A stretch of DNA of 5,074 nucleotides from Candidatus Krumholzibacteriia bacterium. Its GTDB lineage: Bacteria; Krumholzibacteriota; Krumholzibacteriia; LZORAL124-64-63. The notes beneath the pieces are model-generated. The model was not told the origin of the DNA and searched no databases. It saw nothing but the letters and a program-made list of their open reading frames with translations. Shown in pieces: positions 1 through 5,074 of this stretch. A program made the position numbers and the translations under genes. The stretch is from assembly GCA_030643455.1 (NCBI GenBank), contig DAOWLV010000270.1, forward strand, positions 1 to 5,074, written 5' to 3'. Position 1 is the first letter of the stretch. Each line of letters opens with the position of its first letter.

Positions 1-669
1 GCTGCAGATGCCCTCGAGCAGAACCAGGGTGCGCTCTTCCAGGGTGAAGCTGGCGTGGGCGCCTACCATGCCCCGGAACCGGGGAACGCCGGACTGGGGC
101 GAGTCCATCATCTTCTGCAGATAACGCTCGTTTTCCTCCAGGGTGGTGTCGCGCTGGCCCTTGCCGCCACGGTCGGTCACTTCGTAACAGAGGCAGCCCC
201 GCAGGCCGACCTCGGCGATGCCCTGTTCCACACGGTCCAGCGAACCTCCGACGCAGGCCAGGCTGGCGTGGTGGTCGAAGATGAGGGTCGTGCCGCAGCG
301 CACCGCGTCCCAGCTGCCGGCCAAGGCGCTAAGGTAGATGGCTTCGGTGTCCAGGGCCCGGTCCAGGGGCCACCAGATTTCGGTCAGGATGTCGGTGAAG
401 GTTTCCATGGGCCCTTTGGGCAGGGGCATGCCGGCAGCCAGGGCGGCATAGAGATGGCCGTGGGCGTTGATGTTGCCGGGCATGACGGTGCTGCCCTGCA
501 GGTCGATGACCTCTTCACCGTCGGCCGCCTGGAGGCCGGCCCCGCGTTCGATGATCCGGTCGTCGGCAATCCTCAAATCGATGGTTTCCACCCTGGGTGT
601 GGCCTCGGCGTCCATGGCCACGGGGAAATAGTCGAGCACGTTTCCGTTTTTCAGCAGCAGTCCACTCAC
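1..669 (-). CDS. ssnA: SsnA-type amidohydrolase (putative aminohydrolase), N-terminal 223 residues, cut by the left window edge
   Basis: This is the N-terminal half of a metal-dependent amidohydrolase of the cytosine deaminase/chlorohydrolase-like superfamily, closest from memory to SsnA. What is seen: a small N-terminal beta domain (about 1-60), then PGNINAHGHLY with the metal-ligand pair H70-x-H72, the segment IWWPLDRALD (98-107), GTTLIFDHHAS (126-136), a YEVTDR motif (162-167), and GAHASFTL with the probable third ligand H205. The WWxLDRALD, DHHAS and GGSL (141-144) signatures are what point to SsnA over other amidohydrolases. The remaining metal ligands (a later His and Asp) would lie beyond the edge; full-length relatives are about 440 residues. 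The GTG start is chosen because AGGAGG sits 6 nt upstream and the beta domain begins right after it. SsnA is usually encoded near selenium-dependent molybdenum hydroxylase genes (xdh, ygfK) and is thought to act on purine-like or other heterocyclic compounds; its substrate is unproven. The family call is firm, the gene symbol moderately so. Confidence 0.88.
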   Translation of the reverse strand, partial: MSGLLLKNGNVLDYFPVAMDAEATPRVETIDLRIADDRIIERGAGLQAADGEEVIDLQGSTVMPGNINAHGHLYAALAAGMPLPKGPMETFTDILTEIWWPLDRALDTEAIYLSALAGSWDAVRCGTTLIFDHHASLACVGGSLDRVEQGIAEVGLRGCLCYEVTDRGGKGQRDTTLEENERYLQKMMDSPQSGVPRFRGMVGAHASFTLEERTLVLLEGICS

Positions 670-675
670 TGCGTT

Positions 676-681
676 CCTCCT
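676..681 (-). promoter_or_regulatory. Ribosome binding site AGGAGG for ssnA
   Basis: A perfect AGGAGG on the minus strand lies 6 nt before GTG at 669. It decides the start, because no ATG gives an equally well-placed site and the protein homology begins directly after this codon. Confidence 0.8.
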
Positions 682-777
682 GCCGGTAGGATGGTTCACT
701 GGGTCCGCAGCGGTTTGCAGACCGTGGAGGAAATCTAACACATGCCACCGGGCTAGGGAAACCTCGCCGTGGCTGGA

Positions 778-1641
778 TCAAAGGATGACCTTGATGAGGG
801 TGAAGAGACCCAGCGTCACGGTCAAGCCGGCGATCATCTTTTTGAGGGTCGTCTCGTTGATGTGTTTCACGAACTCCGTGGAAAAGGGTACCGAAAGCAG
901 GGCTCCGGTGAGAACGGGAACCAGCAGACCGGGGGTGAAGCCGTATCCTTTGCCGAGAAAGAGGATGACCCCGACCAGACAGGTGAATCCTTCGGCGAAG
1001 GAAGTGATTCCGACCGATGATTTCCCCTTGATTCCGCTGAGGATCTGGCCACTGGTCATCAAGGGACCGTAGCCCCCTCCGCTGAGGGCCTTGTTGAACG
1101 ATGCCACCGAGGCCAGGACGAACATCTTCCAGGTCCGGTAGACCAGAACATGGTCATGGAGAATCCAGATGCTGACTCCCGCCCCGGTAATGATTATCCC
1201 GATGAAAATCTTGAGTACATGGGTGGGAATCTCCACGGCCAGAGAAACACCCACCGATACACCGACCACACTTCCGAGGGCCAGCAGGAGGGCGATGCGC
1301 GAGTCCCGCGAACGGCGCGAAAAATCAACGTTGCCCGTGTCATGGTGAAAATAGGAGGAAGAAAATCCGCTGAGGAATTCCGACAACAGAATCGTGGGCA
1401 CAAGTTCCAGCGGCTGAAAGCCGAAGGCCAGCAGAACAGGGGTGAGGGTTGTTCCGTAACCCATGCCCAGGGAGCTGTCCATCAGTTCACAGAAAAAGCA
1501 GAGGGTTATCAGGCCAAAGCCGGTCAGGGAAAATCCATCTCCCCATAGAAATGTCGTCAGTAGATAAAGGCCTACAATGGAAATGAGCCAGAGCTGTTTC
1601 TTCCTGTTGATAGAGAATACGTGTGCCCACATGCGGTTCAT
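778..1641 (-). CDS. TauE/SafE-family sulfite/organosulfur anion exporter-like membrane protein
   Basis: This is a 287-residue integral inner-membrane protein of the TauE/SafE (DUF81) family, whose characterised members move sulfite, sulfoacetate or related organic anions. It has about eight hydrophobic segments (roughly 17-34, 41-55, 64-90, 114-138, 143-162, 205-229, 232-250, 265-287). Two family signature loops occur, one in each half: GMGYGTTLTP (59-68) and SGGGYGPLMTSGQILSG (187-203). Their resemblance reflects the two-fold internal repeat of the family. SFAEGFTCLVG (214-224) is also typical. Length is normal (250-300). The reading frame is open 22 codons further upstream, but GGAGG stands 5 nt before this ATG and the upstream residues resemble no protein N-terminus, so the internal ATG is preferred. 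The gene lies behind the terminator of the ABC operon and 108 nt upstream of ssnA, with which it may be co-transcribed. Base composition looks lower in G+C than the flanking genes. The substrate cannot be read from the sequence. Confidence 0.9.
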   Translation of the reverse strand: MNRMWAHVFSINRKKQLWLISIVGLYLLTTFLWGDGFSLTGFGLITLCFFCELMDSSLGMGYGTTLTPVLLAFGFQPLELVPTILLSEFLSGFSSSYFHHDTGNVDFSRRSRDSRIALLLALGSVVGVSVGVSLAVEIPTHVLKIFIGIIITGAGVSIWILHDHVLVYRTWKMFVLASVASFNKALSGGGYGPLMTSGQILSGIKGKSSVGITSFAEGFTCLVGVILFLGKGYGFTPGLLVPVLTGALLSVPFSTEFVKHINETTLKKMIAGLTVTLGLFTLIKVIL

Positions 1642-1748
1642 GATTACCTCCGGGGCTTTGGCAGGGAAACAAGCCCTTTGTCCACCCGATTTTCCACCCG
1701 CCCACACTCAGCCAAGGTAGATAAAATGTACCAAATCCAGGGGAAGCA
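1642..1748 (-). promoter_or_regulatory. Leader and probable promoter region of the TauE/SafE gene
   Basis: This 107-nt gap follows the upstream operon's terminator, so a promoter for the TauE/SafE transcript should lie here by inference. I see no convincing sigma-70 hexamer pair; the AT-rich stretch around 1720-1738 is the likeliest core. An 8-nt direct repeat (minus strand CGGGTGGA, at 1681-1688 and 1693-1700, 12 nt apart) lies between that stretch and the ribosome binding site and could be a tandem operator, or chance. Confidence 0.35.
1647..1651 (-). promoter_or_regulatory. Ribosome binding site GGAGG deciding the TauE/SafE start
   Basis: GGAGG lies 5 nt upstream of ATG at 1641. The longer open frame that begins at 1707 has no comparable site and its extra residues are not family-like, so translation most likely starts here. 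A second ATG three codons downstream (1632) is a weaker alternative. Confidence 0.75.
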
Positions 1749-1787
1749 GCACAAAAAAAAGCCCCGCGGAGGGGCTTTTTTTTGTGC
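1749..1787 (-). terminator. Strong intrinsic terminator of the ABC-2/GldG/DUF4340 operon
   Basis: A perfect 17-bp inverted repeat has arms GCAC-A8-GCCCC and GGGGC-T8-GTGC around a 5-nt loop. It begins 20 nt past the DUF4340 stop codon. On the minus strand the GC-rich core GCCCC/GGGGC is followed by eight T residues, the standard Rho-independent arrangement. The A8/T8 symmetry means it could also stop plus-strand transcripts, although no plus-strand gene needs it. It separates two co-directional transcription units. Confidence 0.93.
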
Positions 1788-1807
1788 CTGAAATCGCAAG
1801 GTGGGAA

Positions 1808-2875
1808 TTATTCCCCTGGCAGGAGATCCTCCACCGATTTGAAGATGTTTTTCACCGTGTAATCGGACACGATCCAGACCACGGGCTCCCCACGGACCTT
1901 CATCCAGACACCTGTCTGGAGAGCGCCTGAGGCCTCCCGCGTATTCCCGAATTCGAGAGTCAGTTCGGTGCCGTCCTGGCGAACGATGGTCGCCGTGCGG
2001 GACGGTTCAGCCAGGCCATAAGCGGCGAGGTCGGTTGCGGGATCGTCCACATCGGTGGCCCGGATACGGACCAGGGATCCCAGCACGCCGTCGGCCTTCG
2101 TCTTGGCCAGGGCCTTGGACATCGGCACCGTCAGTTTCCATTCCCAGGTGGTGCGGTCCGCTTCGGGTGGTGCCAGTTCGGCGCCTGTCGTGTCGGCACC
2201 GGATCCATCGCCGGGGACCGGTTTCGCTTCGGCAAACTCCTTGGCCATCTCGAGAATCTGACCGCCGTCGTCCAGGATGATCCGATCCACCTCCAGGCGG
2301 TCTTCCTTGACAGCCTGAAGATCGAGGAAATGGACATTGCCGGGGGCGGCTGGCCCGTTGTAGAGGCCCAGTTGCGAGAGCAGATTGACCTCGCTCAGGT
2401 ACACCGCGTTCGAACCGGGGCGCCGGATGAAGTTCCCGACGGACCGCTCCGATTTGCCGCCGATGTCCACCGCCAGGGCCAGGTTGCCTTCCTTGTCGTA
2501 GGCCCGGACCTTCACTGCACCGTCGTCTGCCAGACCGTAATCGGCCAGGACCGAGGCTTCATCGGATCGGAACTCGCCGCTCAGGCCGCTCACGTTGCGC
2601 AGCAGCGCGTCAATGCGATCCGAACTGGCCGGTGCATCCCACGCGCTGGCCACCACCCATCCGGTGGGTGTGGCCAGAAGTACGACGACTTCTTCATCCG
2701 CTCCCAGCCCCAGGGTGATACGGTCCAGCTGATCGGTCGTGAAGGTGCCTTCGACCACCTTCACGGTGGAGGATCCGCTGGTGCTTTTCCTGTGGCCAGC
2801 TTTCTGGGCCATGCTGATTGCGAGCAAGACCACAAGGACGGCAACCAGGACCAGGATGTTTCGGTTCTTGAGCAT
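1808..2875 (-). CDS. DUF4340 domain-containing membrane-anchored protein, auxiliary to a GldG-type ABC system
   Basis: This is a 355-residue protein with an N-terminal membrane anchor (about residues 6-24, ILVLVAVLVVLLAIS) and no lipobox Cys, so most of it should face the periplasm or cell exterior. The body fits the DUF4340 family, which is of unknown function and is regularly encoded next to GldG-like genes. Two related blocks are visible: ADYGLADDGAVKVRAYD near residue 113 and AAYGLAEPSRTATIVRQD near residue 286. In each, a YGL motif is followed by a beta-rich stretch and a V(Y/W)-L/I-S-(E/D) strand. A Gly/Pro/Glu-rich linker (about 216-241) separates the halves. Three ATGs cluster at 2884, 2881 and 2875. 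GGAGG abuts the first and stands 9 nt from the third, so the third is chosen; the 2884 start would add three residues. The gene follows the GldG-like gene by 15 nt and ends the operon. It probably assembles with the GldG-like protein, but this is inferred from context only. Confidence 0.85.
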   Translation of the reverse strand: MLKNRNILVLVAVLVVLLAISMAQKAGHRKSTSGSSTVKVVEGTFTTDQLDRITLGLGADEEVVVLLATPTGWVVASAWDAPASSDRIDALLRNVSGLSGEFRSDEASVLADYGLADDGAVKVRAYDKEGNLALAVDIGGKSERSVGNFIRRPGSNAVYLSEVNLLSQLGLYNGPAAPGNVHFLDLQAVKEDRLEVDRIILDDGGQILEMAKEFAEAKPVPGDGSGADTTGAELAPPEADRTTWEWKLTVPMSKALAKTKADGVLGSLVRIRATDVDDPATDLAAYGLAEPSRTATIVRQDGTELTLEFGNTREASGALQTGVWMKVRGEPVVWIVSDYTVKNIFKSVEDLLPGE

Positions 2876-2884
2876 CGTCATCAT

Positions 2885-2889
2885 CCTCC
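2885..2889 (-). promoter_or_regulatory. Ribosome binding site GGAGG for the DUF4340 gene
   Basis: AAAGGAGG (core GGAGG here) directly touches the first of three clustered ATGs. That leaves 0, 3 and 9 nt of spacing to the ATGs at 2884, 2881 and 2875. Only the last spacing is normal, which argues for the start at 2875. Confidence 0.7.
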
Positions 2890-2890
2890 T

Positions 2891-4654
2891 TTAGCCGACC
2901 GTGCGGGTCGAATGTGTGATGGTTTCGCGATACCGTGCGGCTTCCTTGCGGCGCATGGCCGTGCGGGCGATCCCGAAGACGGCGATCAGGATGGGTACCA
3001 GCAGAACCGCGACGAACCGCCAGACCATCTTCTGCTTGGCTTCCACGGGTTTGATCACCCGCTGGGTCAGGGTCTTGCTGCGGATGTCCAGCAGTTCCCT
3101 GGATCCGGCCAGGAAATCCACGGCATTGAGGAGCAGCAGGGCGTTCTGTCCGGCGGCCAGGATGTTGTCGTCGAACATCTTGGCGTTGCCGATGAGGAAC
3201 AGCTGACCCGGCTGGGGATCCACGGGCGCGTCTGTGGCCTGCACCTGGGAGAGGGGGTCATCTTCGGCAGCCGGATCGGCGGCCTGTGGCCAGGCGGGGG
3301 CTTCCACACCCTCGAAGGTGTCGGGGAAGGTGCCCTCCACGAGCACGGCCAGCGTCTGGGCTCCGGTCATGGTCTTGCCTTCGGGGCTGAGCATGGCCCC
3401 GGTCACCGGCCCGTCGGTCCATGGCTCCGTCCAGACATTGTCACTGCTTTCCATCAGACCAGTGGCCTCGAGGCCGTGGGTCGCAAGCTGATCGTCATCG
3501 ACGATGATCGGTGTTCCCCACAGGAAGAAAATCGCGCCGATGCGATTGACCAGGGGGGAGTCCTGATTCATCTGGGCCTCGGTCACCCGGATCTGGATCG
3601 GCAGGCGGACCGGTTCCTGGGTCTGCATGCGCAGGCCGCCCAGGTTCACTTCACGCGGCAGATTGATGACCTCGCTGGCGGTGTCCATGAAGTGGTCCTC
3701 GGAGACGGTCAGGCCGAATTCCGCCAGCATGGGCTCGAGACCCGTGTCCAGTCCTTGCCCGGTGATGGTCCAGCCACCCCTCTGGGCAGGAGTGTAGCCG
3801 TATTCGTGGGCCTGCATTCCCATGATCACCGGCACGCCCCGTCGCAGGGTCCGGTTGATCTCGTAGACCTGCCTCTCGTTGAGCGGGCTGATGGCCATCA
3901 CGATCAGGGCGTCAGCATCTTCGGGAACACCGGAGGCCTCGGTCAGCTCGATGGGCACCGTCTCGTAGTGGCCCTGGCCCAACAGCTGGGAGATCTGGGA
4001 GTACTGCTCGGTCGGTTCCGGCGGCTGCATTCCCTGTTGCAGGTACATCATGGCCAGTTGCTGATCCACCGGTTTCTTGGGGCCGAACACGGCGATCTTG
4101 GGCGCCTTTTCCCGGGTCAGACGGTAGACCGGGCCGATGATGTCCTGTTCGAGGGTGAACAGGTTCTGCGGCAGAACCTGGGGCAGTATCTCTTCGGGTT
4201 TGTCCTTGTAGGCGATAGTGATGGCGCTCCAGATCAACTTGATACCCATCTCGTCTTTTTCGATGGATTGGACCTGGAAAGGCCGGATTCCCTTGGCCGT
4301 GAGGGTCTTCTGCATGTCCTCGTCGTTCTGGGGGTTGAAGACCTGGAACTCGAGCATGCCGTCGGCCACCTGCTCGAAGTTGCGCATCTGTTCGGTGATG
4401 TCCCGTTCGAGATTGCGCATCTGGGTCGACATCTTGTCCTCGGGCGTGATGTACAGCTTCACCTGCACAGGCACCTGGAGGTCCTTGAGGATCCTGGCCG
4501 CCGCCGGGGACATGGTGAAAAGCTTGTTGCTCGTCATGTCGATCCGGGCCCCGGGAAAGTTGTCCAGCACCGAGATCAGGAAAAAGGCGATGGCGGTCAG
4601 CAGCACGACTGACACGGCGAAGGTGATGCGGAAGTTTCTTCGTTTGCTGGTCAT
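2891..4654 (-). CDS. GldG-family ABC transporter auxiliary protein (ABC_transp_aux type)
   Basis: This 587-residue protein has one membrane segment near each end (about 8-30 and 544-563) and a large non-cytoplasmic body, the layout of the GldG family. Family marks: RIDMTSNKLFTMSPAAARIL (37-56), matching the usual D-x-T-x-x-K-x-(Y/F)-(T)-(L/M)-S motif after the anchor; PVQVKLYITP (62-71); a central Rossmann-like strand pattern KIAVFGPKKP (186-195) and DALIVMAISP (248-257); and near the end IGNAKMFDDNIL (488-499) followed by LLLLNAVDFLAG (506-517) and IRSKT (524-528). A disordered acidic, Pro/Ala-rich linker (452-483) interrupts the last part. GldG, known from Flavobacterium gliding and type 9 secretion, is thought to act with a GldF permease and GldA ATPase; outside Bacteroidetes the role is unknown. 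The ATG overlaps the permease stop by one base (TAATG), with GGAGG 8 nt upstream, so translation is probably coupled. I give no gene symbol because orthology to gldG itself is unproven. Confidence 0.9.
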   Translation of the reverse strand: MTSKRRNFRITFAVSVVLLTAIAFFLISVLDNFPGARIDMTSNKLFTMSPAAARILKDLQVPVQVKLYITPEDKMSTQMRNLERDITEQMRNFEQVADGMLEFQVFNPQNDEDMQKTLTAKGIRPFQVQSIEKDEMGIKLIWSAITIAYKDKPEEILPQVLPQNLFTLEQDIIGPVYRLTREKAPKIAVFGPKKPVDQQLAMMYLQQGMQPPEPTEQYSQISQLLGQGHYETVPIELTEASGVPEDADALIVMAISPLNERQVYEINRTLRRGVPVIMGMQAHEYGYTPAQRGGWTITGQGLDTGLEPMLAEFGLTVSEDHFMDTASEVINLPREVNLGGLRMQTQEPVRLPIQIRVTEAQMNQDSPLVNRIGAIFFLWGTPIIVDDDQLATHGLEATGLMESSDNVWTEPWTDGPVTGAMLSPEGKTMTGAQTLAVLVEGTFPDTFEGVEAPAWPQAADPAAEDDPLSQVQATDAPVDPQPGQLFLIGNAKMFDDNILAAGQNALLLLNAVDFLAGSRELLDIRSKTLTQRVIKPVEAKQKMVWRFVAVLLVPILIAVFGIARTAMRRKEAARYRETITHSTRTVG

Positions 4655-5074
4655 TAGTACTTCCTCCCTTTCAGCCAGAGCGTGTTAAGGGAGAGGAACA
4701 CCGCGGTCAGGCCCAGGAAGTAGGCCAGATCGCCCAGGGTGATCACGCCCCGCAGCATCATCTGGAAATGGCCCGAAAGGCCAAGATAGTGCTGGAGGAA
4801 GGAACCGAAGCCGGGAAGCCAGCCGTCGATGGTGGCGGCCACACCGGGCACGCCGACGATGAAGATCATGAAACAGGCCATGATCCCCAGGATCACGGCG
4901 GAGATCTGGTCGCGCATCAATCCGCTGGTGAAACTTCCCACTGCCAGGTAGAGCCCACCCAGCAGGGCGGCTCCGATGTACCCGCTCCAGATCGCGCCCA
5001 GGTCGGGATTGCCCAGGGCCGAAACCATGATCGGCAAAGGCAGGGTGCCCGCCAGCGCGATCAGGTAGAAGGCC
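4654..5074 (-). CDS. ABC-2 type permease (GldF/NosY-like), C-terminal 139 residues, cut by the right window edge
   Basis: This is the C-terminal end of an ABC-2 transporter membrane subunit; the frame stays open to the window edge, so the start lies outside. Visible hydrophobic segments are about 1-20 (partial), 28-50, 55-80 and 107-133. Typical residues are LPIMVSALGNPDLGAIWSGY (13-32), in which the loop before the helix carries the conserved D-x-G, then LYLAVGSFTSGLMRDQISA (41-59), and the closing SGHFQMMLRGVITLGDLAYF (100-119), matching the HF-x(4)-RG-V-I-x-L-x-D-x-x-YF motif of GldF-like permeases. The end KGRKY is the usual short basic cytoplasmic tail. Full-length relatives are about 240-260 residues, so roughly 45% is missing. 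The stop codon overlaps the GldG-like start. An ATP-binding subunit gene would be expected upstream of it, to the right of the window. Confidence 0.9.
   Translation of the reverse strand, partial: AFYLIALAGTLPLPIMVSALGNPDLGAIWSGYIGAALLGGLYLAVGSFTSGLMRDQISAVILGIMACFMIFIVGVPGVAATIDGWLPGFGSFLQHYLGLSGHFQMMLRGVITLGDLAYFLGLTAVFLSLNTLWLKGRKY
4663..4667 (-). promoter_or_regulatory. Ribosome binding site GGAGG for the GldG-like gene, inside the permease coding end
   Basis: GGGAGG on the minus strand lies 8 nt before ATG at 4654 and within the last codons of the permease. With the TAATG stop/start overlap it suggests translational coupling of the two membrane subunits. Confidence 0.75.

Noticed and set aside
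702..723. Hairpin in the tauE-ssnA gap, minus strand GGTCTGC / GCGGACC with an 8-nt loop
   Set aside because: The 7-bp stem needs one G-U pair and has no following U-tract, so it is not a convincing terminator or attenuator.
55..738. A 227-codon plus-strand open frame opposite ssnA
   Set aside because: It is in register with the ssnA codons, and the minus strand carries unmistakable amidohydrolase motifs and a perfect ribosome binding site, so this is an antisense shadow.
1150..1548. A 132-codon plus-strand open frame opposite the TauE/SafE gene
   Set aside because: It is codon-register antisense to a clear membrane protein gene, strongly hydrophilic and without a recognisable domain.
1642..1707. 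22-codon N-terminal extension of the TauE/SafE frame
   Set aside because: The added residues are not family-like, and the GGAGG at 1647-1651 places the start at 1641.
1710..1748. Possible sigma-54 or sigma-70 promoter in the AT-rich stretch upstream of tauE
   Set aside because: The GG/GC spacing of sigma-54 is absent, and no pair of hexamers with 16-18 nt spacing matches the sigma-70 consensus well.
2330..4612. A 760-codon open frame on the plus strand opposite the GldG-like gene and part of the DUF4340 gene
   Set aside because: Its codons are exactly in register with both minus-strand genes, so stops can appear only where those genes use TTA, CTA or TCA, which they almost never do. It ends at the single TCA codon for Ser15 of the GldG-like protein. 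Its translation is rich in His, Gly, Asp and Gln with no domain or membrane pattern, as expected for an antisense shadow.
1..5074. RNA genes, CRISPR arrays, insertion sequences, attachment sites
   Set aside because: No tRNA-like folds, regularly spaced repeats, transposase motifs or terminal inverted repeats were seen; nearly all of the window is accounted for by five protein genes.

Overview
The window is a compact, fairly GC-rich bacterial segment (by eye about 60% G+C). All five supported genes lie on the minus strand, so transcription runs from the right edge to the left edge. Classic AGGAGG-type ribosome binding sites precede four of them. The genome cannot be named from this piece. An ABC-2 permease, GldG-like and DUF4340 gene set is common in delta-proteobacterial, FCB-related and other deep Gram-negative lineages, and SsnA-type amidohydrolases are typical of anaerobes and facultative anaerobes. 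Any assignment beyond 'Gram-negative type, environmental or anaerobic bacterium' would be a guess.

Right part (1808-5074): three tightly packed genes form one operon that enters from beyond the right edge. They are the C-terminal part of an ABC-2/GldF-like membrane permease, a GldG-family protein anchored by a membrane segment at each end (its ATG overlaps the permease stop in TAATG), and a membrane-anchored DUF4340 protein 15 nt further on. An ATPase gene (GldA/CcmA-like) would be expected just beyond the right edge. Together they look like an envelope ABC system with two large non-cytoplasmic auxiliary subunits. Its substrate is unknown. The operon ends at a perfect 17-bp stem-loop terminator (1749-1787).

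Middle (778-1748): a 107-nt leader follows the terminator, then a TauE/SafE-family membrane exporter gene that looks lower in G+C than its neighbours. Left part (1-777): a 108-nt gap leads to a GTG-started gene for an SsnA-type amidohydrolase, cut by the left edge after 223 residues. tauE and ssnA may be co-transcribed, because no convincing terminator separates them.

The long plus-strand open frames, including one of 760 codons, are in codon register with the minus-strand genes. They exist because those genes avoid TTA, CTA and TCA codons, so I do not regard them as genes. I found no RNA genes, CRISPR array, insertion sequence or attachment site. The least understood item is the GldG/DUF4340 ABC system, which is a known but functionally unresolved family rather than a new one.
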